A DNA stretch of 64,000 nt from Microbacterium invictum (GCF_014197265.1 NZ_JACIFH010000001.1:1674001-1738000); one strand, 5' to 3'; counted from the stretch's first letter, positions 15,773-24,980 are shown. Program-made: numbers and translations. Notes: generated by a model from the letters alone, not told the origin.

Positions 15773-16728
15773 TGAGCGTCCGCGTCCTGGTCACCGGCGG
15801 CAGCGGCTTCCTCGGCTCGCACGTCGCGGCCGCGTTGGTGGCCGATCCGGGCGTCGAGCTCGTGATCGCCGGCGATGTCCGGCCGCCGCAGCATTCGGTC
15901 GAGGGGGTGGTCTACGAGGATGTCGACGTGACCCGGCCGATCGGGCTGGCCGCGCTGCTCGAGCGGCACGGCATCGACGTCGTCGTGCACCTGGCCGCGA
16001 TCGTCAGCCCGGGACGCGACCATGACCTGGAGTTCCGGGTCGACGTCGACGGCACCCGGCATGTGCTCGACGCCTGCGTCGAAGCGGGGGTCCGGCGGAT
16101 CGTGGTGTCGTCATCGGGCGCCGCCTACGGCTATCACCCCGACAACCCACAGTGGCTGCGCGAGGACGACCCGGTGCGCGGCAACGACGAGTTCCCGTAC
16201 GCCAAGCACAAGCGTCTCGTCGAGCAGATGCTCGGCGCCTTCCGGATGACGAACCCGGAGCTCGAGCAGGTCGTGTTCCGCATCGGCACGATCCTCGGCC
16301 CGACGGTGCAGAACCAGATCACGCGACTGTGGGACGGCCGCGCGCTGCTGGCGGTGCGCGGCTCGGAGTCGCCGTTCGTGTTCATCTGGGTCTATGACGT
16401 CGCGGCGGCGATGGTGCGTGCGGCGACCGACGGCCCGCCCGGCATCTACAACGTCGCCGGGGACGGCGCACTGACGGTGCGCGAGATCGCACGACGGCTC
16501 GGCAAGCCGGTGCTCACGGTGCCGGCGCCGGTGCTCGGTGCGGCCCTGCGGGTCGGGCGGGCGCTGCGACTGACCGTTCACGGCCCCGAGCAGGTCGGGT
16601 TCCTGCGCTACCGCCCGGTGCTCGCCAACGATGCACTGCGCGGCGACTTCGGCTTCACCCCCTCGAAGACCTCGGCCGAGGCCTTCGAGGCGTACCTCCA
16701 GACCCACCCGGACGTCGCCGGCCGCTGA
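15772..16728 (+). CDS. NAD-dependent epimerase/dehydratase (extended SDR)
   Basis: A 318-residue extended short-chain dehydrogenase/reductase acting on a nucleotide sugar or related substrate. The NAD motif VTGGSGFLGSHVAAAL is at the N-terminus, the catalytic pair is YAKHK (Tyr and Lys), and the upstream SSSGAAYGY supplies the Ser. The C-terminal substrate domain is present through VGFLRYRPVLAND. The start overlaps the transporter stop. Downstream is an inverted-repeat element. The substrate cannot be assigned; the family includes UDP-glucose 4-epimerase-like proteins and many unassigned members. Confidence 0.82.
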   Translation: MSVRVLVTGGSGFLGSHVAAALVADPGVELVIAGDVRPPQHSVEGVVYEDVDVTRPIGLAALLERHGIDVVVHLAAIVSPGRDHDLEFRVDVDGTRHVLDACVEAGVRRIVVSSSGAAYGYHPDNPQWLREDDPVRGNDEFPYAKHKRLVEQMLGAFRMTNPELEQVVFRIGTILGPTVQNQITRLWDGRALLAVRGSESPFVFIWVYDVAAAMVRAATDGPPGIYNVAGDGALTVREIARRLGKPVLTVPAPVLGAALRVGRALRLTVHGPEQVGFLRYRPVLANDALRGDFGFTPSKTSAEAFEAYLQTHPDVAGR

Positions 16729-16777
16729 GAGCTTCGCGGAGCGGCCCGCCCGCGGGGTCGTCGCACCCCGCCCGTGC

Positions 16778-16852
16778 TAACTCCTCTGATCTAGCGCCTT
16801 CCGCCCTCGAACGGCCCGAAAACAGCCGCGAAACCCCAGATCGAAGGAGTTA
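16778..16852. repeat. Inverted-repeat element, copy 1 (upstream of DUF559 gene)
   Basis: A 75-bp element with ends TAACTCCTCTGATCT (16778-16792) and AGATCGAAGGAGTTA (16838-16852), which are inverted repeats except for two bases. Copy 2 at 17823-17898 has the same length and ends. Read on the minus strand it begins AACTCCTTCGAT, as copy 2 does on the plus strand, and both can encode RNSFD. Confidence 0.75.
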
Positions 16853-16962
16853 CGCGACGGCCGCACCGCAACGTCTCCTCCACATTCGGCCGCCGTGCCG
16901 ATCCCTCCTCCGATCCGTGCCACAGTCACCTGTCGCGCCGGCTGACGCGGTGGGGTGTCCGT

Positions 16963-17865
16963 ATGTCCGAGAACACCACCCCGTGGCACCGAGCCCGTCA
17001 TGTCCTGCCCACCACCTTCCTCAGCACCCTTGCCCTCATCGAACAGGGGTTGACACCGCATGGGATACGCCGCGCAGTCACCCAGGGACGCCTCGTCCGG
17101 TTGCGCCGCGGCCGGTACGTCACACCCGACACCCACCCCCGTCTGGTCGATGCCGGACTCATCGGCGGCCGGCTGGACTGTGTGTCGCTGCTGGCTGCCA
17201 TGGGCGTCTTTGTGCGGGAACACGGCGACCGGCTGCACGTCCAGTTCGACATGGGGGCGAGCCGGCTCCCTCCGCGCAGTGCGGTAACGGCACACTGGCG
17301 TCGATCGGGCGCCGCGCGCGACCACCTCGCCGCCGACCTCATCGAGGCACTCGCACAGGCGTGCCGATGCCAGGGGCCACGCGAAGCAATCGCGACGCTG
17401 GACAGCGCGTGGCACCACGGGTTGGTCGACGAATCCCAGATCGCCGAGGTGTTCGCCCGGCTCCCCCGCCGGTACCGACGGCTGCGCGGCCTGCTCGACC
17501 CACGGGCCGAATCCGGGCCGGAGACGCTGATGCGGCTGATGCTGCGCGCACTGGGTTGCCATGTGGAGGTTCAGGTGGACATCCACGGGGTGGGACGGGT
17601 CGACTTCGTCGTCGACGGCTGGCTCATCGTGGAGTGCGACAGCCGCCAGTTCCACAGCGACTGGATCGCGCAGAAGCGCGACCGCCGACGTGACCTCGCC
17701 GCTGCAGCCCTCGGCTACACCACCGTGCGTCCGATCGCCGAGGACATCCTGGGGACGCCGGACACCGTGCTCGCGTCACTGAAGGCCGCCCTGGCCCACC
17801 CCGCGTCGCGCCGGGGTTCTCGGAACTCCTTCGATTCGGGCCATCGGCGCGCTCAGACCCGCTGA
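16963..17865 (+). CDS. DUF559 (Vsr/MutH-like) nuclease-fold protein with AbiEi-like N-terminus
   Basis: A 300-residue protein. Residues 15-55 (LSTLALIEQGLTPHGIRRAV, then LVRLRRGRYV) match the winged helix of AbiEi-type antitoxin proteins. Residues 180-270 match DUF559, a PD-(D/E)XK nuclease fold related to Vsr: Glu187 in ESGPETL, Asp214 in GRVDFVVDG and Glu224-Cys-Asp226 in LIVECDS, then KRDRRRD at 238-244. The catalytic set looks intact. Its biochemical role is not established; such genes are common in actinobacteria. The last residues, RNSFDS onward, are encoded by a palindromic element that also lies upstream of the gene. No toxin partner gene is adjacent. Confidence 0.8.
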   Translation: MSENTTPWHRARHVLPTTFLSTLALIEQGLTPHGIRRAVTQGRLVRLRRGRYVTPDTHPRLVDAGLIGGRLDCVSLLAAMGVFVREHGDRLHVQFDMGASRLPPRSAVTAHWRRSGAARDHLAADLIEALAQACRCQGPREAIATLDSAWHHGLVDESQIAEVFARLPRRYRRLRGLLDPRAESGPETLMRLMLRALGCHVEVQVDIHGVGRVDFVVDGWLIVECDSRQFHSDWIAQKRDRRRDLAAAALGYTTVRPIAEDILGTPDTVLASLKAALAHPASRRGSRNSFDSGHRRAQTR

Positions 17866-17898
17866 TCGGGCCGCCCTTGTGCCAGGTCGAAGGAGTTG
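17823..17898. repeat. Inverted-repeat element, copy 2 (3' end of DUF559 gene)
   Basis: Perfect 11-bp inverted ends AACTCCTTCGA (17824-17834) and TCGAAGGAGTT (17887-17897), matching copy 1. It supplies the last 14 codons and stop of the DUF559 gene and ends 22 bp before the 3' end of add. Confidence 0.8.
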
Positions 17899-17919
17899 CG
17901 TCGACGATACGCCGAACCG

Positions 17920-19035
17920 TCAGTCCGGGAAGCCGTCCGCGATGAGGGCGATGAGCTCCTCGCGCTCCTCCACCGACAGGAACGCCGCGGCGGCGGCGTT
18001 GAGCTGGAACGCCTGCAGGTCGTCGAGGGTGTAGTCGAACGCGTCGGCCAGCAGCTTCAGCTCGCGAGTGAGCGAGGTGCGGCTCATCGTGCGGTTGTCG
18101 ACGTTGACCGTCACCGCGAAGCCCAGCTGGTAGAGCAGGTCGAACGGGTGGTCCTCGAGCTGCGTGCCCCACTTCGCGATCGCGCCGGTCTGCAGGTTCG
18201 ACGACGGCGACAGCTCGAGCGGGATCTCACGGTCGCGCACCCAGCGCGCCAGGTCGCCGAACTGCACCAGCACCTCCTCACCCTCCTCCGAGACCACGTC
18301 GAGATCCTCGGCGATGCGCACGCCGTGCCCGAGGCGCAGCGCGCGCCCGTCGATGAGCGCAGAGCGGATCGAATCGAGCCCGGCGGCCTCGCCGGCGTGC
18401 ACGGTGACGGGGAAGAACTCGGATGCCAGATAGTCGAACGCCTCCCGATGGTTCGCCGCGGGGAATCCGTCCTCGGGGCCGGCGATGTCGAAGCCGGAGG
18501 CGCCGGCACCCCGGAACGCGACGGCGAGCTTGGCGATCTCGAGTGACCGGTCGGTGTGCCGCATCGCCGTGATCAGCTGGCCGACCCGGATGTCACGGTC
18601 GGTGGCATCCACGGCATCCTCCCCCGCTTCGATGCCCTCCTGCACGGCCTCGACGGCCTCCTCCAGCGACAGCCCGCCCGCAAGGTGCTGCTCGGGCGCC
18701 CAGCGCACCTCGCCGTAGATGACGCCGTCGGCGGCCAGATCCTCGACGAACTCCTGCGCGACGCGGCGCAGCCCCTCGCGGGTCTGCATGACGGCGGTGG
18801 TGAGGTCGAACGTCTTCAGGTATTCGACGAGCGACCCCGAGTCGCTCTGGTCCTCGAACCAGTCCGCGAGCGCACCGGCGTCGGTGGCCGGCACCTCGAG
18901 TCCGATCTCGTCGGCCAGCTCGATGATCGTCTGCGGGCGGACGGCGCCGTCGAGGTGATCGTGCAGCGAGACCTTCGGCAGGCTGCGGATCGACACGCCC
19001 TCCAGCTGGGGGTTGCTGTGCTGGTCGATGGCCAT
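17920..19035 (-). CDS. add: Adenosine deaminase
   Basis: A 371-residue adenosine deaminase converting (deoxy)adenosine to (deoxy)inosine. The zinc ligands HDHLDG near the N-terminus, VHAGEAAG (His), the catalytic LGHGVRIAED and the zinc Asp in VTVNVDNRTMS are present, as is ELSPSSNLQTG. The VNVDNR form (rather than NTDDP) also occurs in mycobacterial enzymes. ATG 19035 follows AAGGAGC. It is the last gene of a minus-strand nucleoside operon, 27 bp after deoA. Its product inosine is a substrate of the phosphorylase at the window start. Confidence 0.95.
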   Translation of the reverse strand: MAIDQHSNPQLEGVSIRSLPKVSLHDHLDGAVRPQTIIELADEIGLEVPATDAGALADWFEDQSDSGSLVEYLKTFDLTTAVMQTREGLRRVAQEFVEDLAADGVIYGEVRWAPEQHLAGGLSLEEAVEAVQEGIEAGEDAVDATDRDIRVGQLITAMRHTDRSLEIAKLAVAFRGAGASGFDIAGPEDGFPAANHREAFDYLASEFFPVTVHAGEAAGLDSIRSALIDGRALRLGHGVRIAEDLDVVSEEGEEVLVQFGDLARWVRDREIPLELSPSSNLQTGAIAKWGTQLEDHPFDLLYQLGFAVTVNVDNRTMSRTSLTRELKLLADAFDYTLDDLQAFQLNAAAAAFLSVEEREELIALIADGFPD

Positions 19036-19062
19036 GGTGGTGCTCCTTGCGTGGGTGCGGGG

Positions 19063-20358
19063 TCAGGCGGTGATGCGTTCGAGGACGAGCGGTGCCGGTG
19101 CAGCGGCCACCGCGTCGGCGTCCAGCTCCCAGGCGCCGTCGAGGGCGTCGAGGGCTCGGGTGAACCGCTGGTCATCATCGGCCAGCAAGGTGAACATGGG
19201 CTGACCGGCGCGCACGGTGTCGCCGGGCTTGACGTGCAGATCGATGCCGGCGGCGTGGACCACCGGGTCCTGCGCCCGGGCGCGCCCCGCGCCTAGGCGC
19301 CACGCGGCGACGCCGAACGGCAGCGCCTCCAGTCGGGTGACGACGCCATCGGTCTCCGCGGTGACGGTGTGCGTCTCACGGGCGGTGGGCAGTGCGGCAT
19401 CCGGATCCCCGTCCTGCGCCCGGATCATCGCGCGCCAGGAATCCATCGCCCGGCCGTCTCGCAGGGCCGTCTCGACGTCGGCGTCGGGCTGCCCGGCGAG
19501 CGCCAGCATCTCGCGGGCCAGCGCCACGGTCAGTTCGACCACGTCGGCGGGGCCGCCACCGGCGAGCACCTCGACCGACTCGCGGACCTCGTTCGCATTG
19601 CCGATCGCGAGGCCGAGCGGGGTGTTCATGTCGGTCAGCAGCGCGGTGGTGGCCACACCCGAGTCGGTGCCCAGGGCGACCATCGTGCGCGCGAGCTCGC
19701 GCGCCCGGTCGACGTCCTTCATGAACGCGCCCGAGCCGAACTTGACGTCGAGGACGAGCGCGTCGGTGCCCTCGGCGATCTTCTTCGACATGATGCTCGA
19801 CGCGATCAGCGGGATGGCTTCGACCGTGCCGGTGACGTCGCGCAGGGCATAGAGCCGCTTGTCGGCGGGGGCGAGGCCGGTGCCCGCCGCGCAGATGACG
19901 GCGCCGACGTCGCGCAGCTGCGCGGTCATCTCGTCGTTCGACAGCGCGGCACGCCACCCCGGAATCGACTCAAGCTTGTCGAGCGTGCCGCCGGTGTGCC
20001 CGAGGCCGCGACCCGACAGCTGCGGCACCGCCACGCCGAACGAGGCGACCAGCGGTGCGAGCGGCAGGGTGATCTTGTCGCCCACGCCTCCGGTGGAGTG
20101 CTTGTCGACCGTGCGCTTGCCGAGGCCCGCGAAGCTCATCCGCTCGCCGGAGGCGATCATCGCATCGGTCATGACGCGGATCTCGTCGCGCGTCATCCCG
20201 TTCAGCAGCGTCGCCATCGCGAATGCCGCCATCTGCGCGTCGGCGACGTACTCGCGGGTATAGGCGTCGATGAGCCAGCGCAGCGCATCCTCGGGGACGG
20301 CTCCCCCGTCACGCTTGATGCGGATGACGTCGACCGCGTCGAACGGCTCGACGCTCAC
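19063..20358 (-). CDS. deoA: Thymidine phosphorylase
   Basis: A 431-residue pyrimidine nucleoside phosphorylase that splits thymidine or deoxyuridine into base and deoxyribose 1-phosphate. The signature SGRGLGHTGGTLDKLESIPG, the phosphate site KHSTGGVGDK and the C-terminal PYNP domain (HVKPGDTVRAGQPMFTL) are clear. GTG 20358 overlaps the cdd stop (GTGA), so it is coupled to cdd, the enzyme that supplies deoxyuridine. Confidence 0.95.
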   Translation of the reverse strand: MSVEPFDAVDVIRIKRDGGAVPEDALRWLIDAYTREYVADAQMAAFAMATLLNGMTRDEIRVMTDAMIASGERMSFAGLGKRTVDKHSTGGVGDKITLPLAPLVASFGVAVPQLSGRGLGHTGGTLDKLESIPGWRAALSNDEMTAQLRDVGAVICAAGTGLAPADKRLYALRDVTGTVEAIPLIASSIMSKKIAEGTDALVLDVKFGSGAFMKDVDRARELARTMVALGTDSGVATTALLTDMNTPLGLAIGNANEVRESVEVLAGGGPADVVELTVALAREMLALAGQPDADVETALRDGRAMDSWRAMIRAQDGDPDAALPTARETHTVTAETDGVVTRLEALPFGVAAWRLGAGRARAQDPVVHAAGIDLHVKPGDTVRAGQPMFTLLADDDQRFTRALDALDGAWELDADAVAAAPAPLVLERITA

Positions 20359-20759
20359 CGTGCGACCTCGAGATCGCGAGGGCCGAACGCGTCGGGCAGG
20401 ACCTCGTCGATCGAGCGGATGCCGGAGACCGTCTCGAGCAGCATTCCGGGCAATGCGGCTTCGTACAGCAACTGCCGGCAGCGCCCGCAGGGCATGATCG
20501 TCTCACCCTGCCCGTTGACGCAGACGAACGCGACGAGCCGGCCGCCGCCGGACATGTGCAGGTCGCCGACGAGCGCGCACTCGGCGCAGAGGCCGACGCC
20601 GTACGACGCGTTCTCGACGTTGCAGCCTGACACGATCCGCCCGTCGCCGACCAGCGCCGCGGCGCCGACCTTGTAGTTCGAGTACGGCGCGTAGGCGCGG
20701 TGCATGGCTTCGGTCGCGACCGTGCGCAGCCGGTCCCAGTCGATGTCGGTCATCGTCAT
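20355..20759 (-). CDS. cdd: Cytidine deaminase
   Basis: A 134-residue homotetrameric-type cytidine deaminase that converts (deoxy)cytidine to (deoxy)uridine. The zinc site is CAECALV (Cys and catalytic Glu) and PCGRCRQ (two Cys), and the substrate motif is GCNVENASYG. It starts at ATG 20759, overlapping the stop of the upstream permease (ATGA), and overlaps deoA downstream. Confidence 0.96.
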   Translation of the reverse strand: MTMTDIDWDRLRTVATEAMHRAYAPYSNYKVGAAALVGDGRIVSGCNVENASYGVGLCAECALVGDLHMSGGGRLVAFVCVNGQGETIMPCGRCRQLLYEAALPGMLLETVSGIRSIDEVLPDAFGPRDLEVAR

Positions 20760-22039
20760 CCCTTGATATATGGCTTGCCCGACGCGGCGGGCCCTCTGAT
20801 CTGCCCGGCGAAGCCGGCCACGGCGAGGATCGTCACGACGTAGGGCAGCATCAGCATGAACTCACTGGGGATCGGCGTCTTCAGCACCGTGAGCAGGTTC
20901 TGCAGGTTGGTCGCGAAGCCGAACAGCAGACCCGCAAGTGCCGCGCGGATCGGGTCCCAGCGTCCGAAGATGACTGCGGCCAGCGCGATGAAGCCGAGGC
21001 CCGCGGTCATCTCCTTGCCGAACTGCGGCACCGACACGAGCGTGAAGTAGGCACCGCCGATGCCGGCGATCGCGCCAGCCAGAGAGACGTTCCAGAACCG
21101 CGACGTGTTGACCCGGATGCCGACGGTGTCGGCCGCCTGCGGGTGCTCGCCCACCGCCCGGAGCCGAAGCCCCCACCGGGTGCGGTACAGCGCCCAGGCG
21201 ACCACCGCGACCGTCACGTACATGAGGTAGACGATGAACGTCTGGTTGAACAGCACGGGCCCGATGATCGGGATTTCCCCGAGCAGCGGGATCTCGATGC
21301 GCGTGAATCGCACCGGGTTGTTCAACTCAGCCTCGTTCGGTGCGAGGAGGGCACCGTAGAGGAAGCCGGTGAGGCCGGTGACCAGCACGTTCAGCACGAC
21401 GCCTACGATCACCTGGTCGACGAGGTACTTGATCGAGAACGCCGCGAGGACGAATGCGACGAGGACCCCGCCCACCATCGCACCGAACAGACCGACGAAC
21501 GGGTTCCGGGTGATGCTCGACAGCAGCGCAGCCGCGAACGCGCCGAGCAGCAGCTGTCCCTCGATGGCGACGTTGATGACGCCGACGCGTTCGCCGATGA
21601 CGCCGCCCAGGGCGCCGAACACGAGCGGCACCGACAATGACACCGCGCCGAACAGCAGGCCGGTAACGGGGACCAACCCGCCGGCGGCCGCCCAGGTCAG
21701 GAACGCGAATACCCCCAGCACCGCGAACACGATGGTGAGCCAGAGCCCGGAGCGGCGGTACGACCAGGCGTCCCACGCCGACCACAAGGTGAGCAGCACC
21801 AGCAGCGCGACTACGGTCCAGCAGGTCGCCGCCGCAGGCACTGAGACGTCGGGCAGGGCGATGGACGAGCCACGGTCACCCAGGCGGAAAGTGCTCACCC
21901 CGTCGCGCGGGGCGAACAGGAACAGCGCCGCCAGCAACAGCGTGACCGCCGCCAGCGTGATCGGTACTTTCATACTGCGCTGCCGGACGGTCGTCAGCTG
22001 GATGGCTTCGCCCGCTGCGGCTGGTGCGATCGCGCTCAT
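20756..22039 (-). CDS. Nucleoside ABC transporter permease 2 (YufQ/NupQ-like)
   Basis: A 427-residue permease of the BPD_transp_2 family, with an N-terminal extension of about 100 residues holding extra helices. The core, from about residue 140, includes INVAIEGQLLLGAFAAALLS and GLRLRAVGEHPQAADTVGI, the conserved cytosolic EAA-like loop. It pairs with the preceding permease to form the channel of a BMP-dependent nucleoside importer. ATG 22039 overlaps the upstream permease stop. The family is established; purine versus pyrimidine specificity is not readable. Confidence 0.9.
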   Translation of the reverse strand: MSAIAPAAAGEAIQLTTVRQRSMKVPITLAAVTLLLAALFLFAPRDGVSTFRLGDRGSSIALPDVSVPAAATCWTVVALLVLLTLWSAWDAWSYRRSGLWLTIVFAVLGVFAFLTWAAAGGLVPVTGLLFGAVSLSVPLVFGALGGVIGERVGVINVAIEGQLLLGAFAAALLSSITRNPFVGLFGAMVGGVLVAFVLAAFSIKYLVDQVIVGVVLNVLVTGLTGFLYGALLAPNEAELNNPVRFTRIEIPLLGEIPIIGPVLFNQTFIVYLMYVTVAVVAWALYRTRWGLRLRAVGEHPQAADTVGIRVNTSRFWNVSLAGAIAGIGGAYFTLVSVPQFGKEMTAGLGFIALAAVIFGRWDPIRAALAGLLFGFATNLQNLLTVLKTPIPSEFMLMLPYVVTILAVAGFAGQIRGPAASGKPYIKG

Positions 22040-23379
22040 GCGGACACCGCCTTCTCTTCGGTCTGCTCGGATCGCTTCTTCGCGTTCTTCGCGCGGGCCT
22101 TGGCCGCCTTCTCCGCGTCGGTCTTCGGCAGGAAGAAGATCGTGCGCAGCAGCGGTGGCGCCGCGATGAACAGGACGATGAGCGACTGCACCACCAGGAC
22201 GATGTCGACCGGAATGCCCTGCGCCTGCATCGAGAACGAGCCCGCCTTGAGCGCGCCGAACAGGATGCCCGCCGCGAATATGCCCCAGGCGCGACTGCGT
22301 CCCAGCAGGGCGACGGTGATGGCGTTGAACCCGATGCCGGCGTCGATCAGCCCGTCGAATCCGCTCACCACCGAGCCCTGGATCTGGTTCATGGCCGCGA
22401 GGCCCGCGAGGCCGCCGGCGAACAGCATCGCGTAGATGTACATGCGCTGCACCGAGATGCCCGCCGCCTGCGCGGCGTGCGGATTCTCACCGACTGCCCG
22501 CAACCGGAATCCGAGGCTCGACCGCTCCACGAGCCACCACACGAACACCGTCGCGGCGATCACGACCACGAAGCCCCAGTCCAGCAGGGGGAAAGCGGGT
22601 CCCAGCAGGTCGGGGAACTGCGCGTTGCCAGGTGTCGGCGACGAGATCGGCTGGTCGCCGGCGGGTCGTTGCAGCAGCCGGGTGTCGCGCACCATCCAGG
22701 TCACCAGATAGAACGCGATGTAGTTGAGCATGATCGTGAGGATCACCTCGTGGGCGCCGGTGCGCGCCTTCAGCAGCCCGACGATCCCACCCCAGATCGC
22801 GCCGCCCGCGATGCCGGCCGCCAGGGTCAGCGGCAGTTGCAGGAACATCGGCAGATCGAGGTTGAAGGTCAGCAGCGCGGCCGTGGCGGCACCGATCAGC
22901 ATCTGCCCGCGGCCGCCGATGTTGAACAGGCCGGCCCGGAACGCCAGGCCGACGCCGAGCGCGGCAGCAATGAGCGGCGCGGCGTAGCCGAGACTGTTGG
23001 TCAGCGGCCTGATCTGAGCGGCGAAGTCCGCCCCGCGCGGGTTGAACACTGCGCCCCGGAACAGCGCCTCGTAGCCGCCGTACACCGCTCCCCAGATCGC
23101 GACGAAGGTGTCGCCGGGTCGGGCGAAGAAGTAAACGGATGCTTCGCGGACGTCGTCATCGGTGATGGCGATCAGGATGCCGCCGACCACCATCGCCAGG
23201 AAGATCGCGAGGATCGTGGTGACGGCGCTGCCGCGCAGCAGCTCCTTGATGAACACGTTCTGCCGGGGCGGGGGCGGCACGTCGTCGGGTGTTCCGGTGA
23301 GCGGTCCGGACACGTGCGGAAGCTGCTCGGGCGGAAGGGGGCTGCGCGCGTCGTCGGCGCCGGGGGTCGGGCCGCTCAT
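22036..23379 (-). CDS. Nucleoside ABC transporter permease 1 (YufP/NupP-like)
   Basis: A 447-residue BPD_transp_2 permease. An N-terminal cytosolic stretch of about 35 residues precedes the helices; FNIGGRGQMLIGAATAALLT and LGFRLRAVGENPHAAQAAGI are the family-typical regions, and the C-terminus is a Lys/Ala-rich cytosolic tail (EKAAKARAKNAKKRSEQ). It starts at ATG 23379, overlapping the ATPase stop (ATGA), and overlaps the next permease. The tight overlaps indicate one transport complex. Confidence 0.9.
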   Translation of the reverse strand: MSGPTPGADDARSPLPPEQLPHVSGPLTGTPDDVPPPPRQNVFIKELLRGSAVTTILAIFLAMVVGGILIAITDDDVREASVYFFARPGDTFVAIWGAVYGGYEALFRGAVFNPRGADFAAQIRPLTNSLGYAAPLIAAALGVGLAFRAGLFNIGGRGQMLIGAATAALLTFNLDLPMFLQLPLTLAAGIAGGAIWGGIVGLLKARTGAHEVILTIMLNYIAFYLVTWMVRDTRLLQRPAGDQPISSPTPGNAQFPDLLGPAFPLLDWGFVVVIAATVFVWWLVERSSLGFRLRAVGENPHAAQAAGISVQRMYIYAMLFAGGLAGLAAMNQIQGSVVSGFDGLIDAGIGFNAITVALLGRSRAWGIFAAGILFGALKAGSFSMQAQGIPVDIVLVVQSLIVLFIAAPPLLRTIFFLPKTDAEKAAKARAKNAKKRSEQTEEKAVSA

Positions 23380-24890
23380 GCTGTCACCTCCGGCTGCGGC
23401 TCGCCGGCCATCATCAGGCCGAGGCGGTCGCGGGGCGTGTCGGCGGGCACGATGCCGACTATCGACCCGCGGTACATGACGGCGATGCGGTCGGCGATGG
23501 CCGTCACCTCATCCAGTTCGGTGGACACGACGATCACGGGCACCCCAGCATCCCTGGTCTCGATGATGCGTTTATGGATGAACTCGATCGATCCGACGTC
23601 CACGCCACGGGTGGGCTGTGCGGCGACCAGAAGCCGCAGCTCACGGCTCATCTCCCGCGCGATGACGACCTTCTGCTGGTTGCCGCCCGACAGCGTGCCG
23701 GCCGCAGCCTGCGGACCCTGCGTCCGGATGTCGTACTCGGCGATCCGCTCTCGGGCGAACGCGTCGAGCACGCGGCGGCGGATGGTGCCACCGCGGACGA
23801 ACGCGGCATCGGAGGAACGATCGAGGATGAGGTTCTCGGCCACCGAGAACGCGCCGACCAGGCCGTCTTCGTTGCGATCCTCGGGCACGAACCCGACACC
23901 GGAGTCGAGGATGCCGCGCACGCTCTTGCCCACGAGCTCTTCGCCGTCGAGACGGATGGACCCGTCGACGCGGTCGGCGAGTCCGACGATCGCTTCGACC
24001 AGCTCGGTCTGGCCGTTTCCCTGGACGCCCGCGACGGCGAGCACCTCCCCCGGGCGCACGTCGAAGCTCACGTCATCGACGACGATGCTGCCGCCGGGAG
24101 TCAGCACGCGTAGCCCCTCGACGTGCAGGCCGCCATCGCCGATGGTGGGCGCGTTCTTCTGCACCGTCAACTCGACTGCACGGCCGACCATCAGCGAGGC
24201 GAGCTCCGCATTCGTCGCGGTCGGCGAGGCCTCGCCCACCACAGTGCCGAGACGGATGACGGTGATCCGATCGGCAACCTCGCGAACTTCACGAAGCTTG
24301 TGGGTGATGAAGACGATCGAAGTGCCGTCGTCCCGGAGCTGGCGCATGATGCCCATCAGCTCATCTGTCTCTTGCGGGGTGAGCACCGCGGTCGGCTCGT
24401 CGAACACGAGGACCTTCGCATCGCGCGCCAGCGCCTTGATGATCTCGACCCGTTGCTGCACGCCGACCGGCAGGTCGCCGACGACGGCATCTGGGTCGAT
24501 GTGGAAGCCGAAGCGCTCTGCGACCTCGCGGACGAGCTCGCGCGCCTTGGCGAGATTCAACGCACCGAGGGCGTTGGTGCTCTCGTGACCGAGCATCACG
24601 TTCTCAGCGACGGTGAACACCGGGATCAGCATGAAGTGCTGGTGGACCATTCCGATGCCGGCGACCATGGCATCGCCCGGACCTCGGAAGTGCTGGACGA
24701 CATCGTCGAGCAGGATGTCGCCTTCATCGGCCTGGTAGAGACCGTAGAGGACGTTCATGAGGGTGGACTTGCCTGCGCCGTTCTCACCGAGGAGCGCGTG
24801 GATCTCCCCCGGCTGGACCACCAGGTCGATGTGGTCATTGGCGACGAGGCTGCCGAATCGCTTGGTGATCCCGCGGAGCTCGAGCTTCAT
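23376..24890 (-). CDS. Nucleoside ABC transporter ATP-binding protein (two ABC domains)
   Basis: A 504-residue duplicated ATPase like YufO/NupO and RbsA. The first domain has a full Walker A, GENGAGKSTLMNVLYG, with signature LPVGVQQRVEI and Walker B VLVFDEPTAVLT. The second has the degenerate Walker A GVQGNGQTELVEA and signature LSGGNQQKVVIARE. One active and one altered site is usual for this group. ATG 24890. A hairpin lies between it and the upstream binding-protein gene, which likely makes the ATPase less abundant than the lipoprotein. Confidence 0.93.
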   Translation of the reverse strand: MKLELRGITKRFGSLVANDHIDLVVQPGEIHALLGENGAGKSTLMNVLYGLYQADEGDILLDDVVQHFRGPGDAMVAGIGMVHQHFMLIPVFTVAENVMLGHESTNALGALNLAKARELVREVAERFGFHIDPDAVVGDLPVGVQQRVEIIKALARDAKVLVFDEPTAVLTPQETDELMGIMRQLRDDGTSIVFITHKLREVREVADRITVIRLGTVVGEASPTATNAELASLMVGRAVELTVQKNAPTIGDGGLHVEGLRVLTPGGSIVVDDVSFDVRPGEVLAVAGVQGNGQTELVEAIVGLADRVDGSIRLDGEELVGKSVRGILDSGVGFVPEDRNEDGLVGAFSVAENLILDRSSDAAFVRGGTIRRRVLDAFARERIAEYDIRTQGPQAAAGTLSGGNQQKVVIAREMSRELRLLVAAQPTRGVDVGSIEFIHKRIIETRDAGVPVIVVSTELDEVTAIADRIAVMYRGSIVGIVPADTPRDRLGLMMAGEPQPEVTA

Positions 24891-24926
24891 GGTTGAACCC
24901 TATCCAGTCCGTGTTCTGGCAGAAAG

Positions 24927-24969
24927 GACGGCGGCCGGCGGGACGCTGGGCATCCGGCCGACCGCCGTC
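24927..24969 (-). terminator. Attenuating hairpin between the BMP lipoprotein and ABC ATPase genes
   Basis: GACGGCGGCCGG (24927-24938) can pair with CCGGCCGACCGCCGTC (24954-24969) with a 3-nt bulge and 15-nt loop. It lies just after the lipoprotein stop on the minus strand, the usual place of a partial terminator that raises binding protein over transporter. Confidence 0.55.
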
Positions 24970-24980
24970 GAATCACTCGA

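Noticed and set aside
16777..17655. 292-residue minus-strand gene opposite the DUF559 gene
   Set aside because: Only its last 25 residues (RNSFDLGF...) look meaningful, and they are explained by the inverted-repeat element; the remainder has no family features.
16963..17865. Type IV toxin-antitoxin system based on the AbiEi-like domain
   Set aside because: No AbiEii nucleotidyltransferase toxin gene is adjacent, and the protein carries its own nuclease-like domain.
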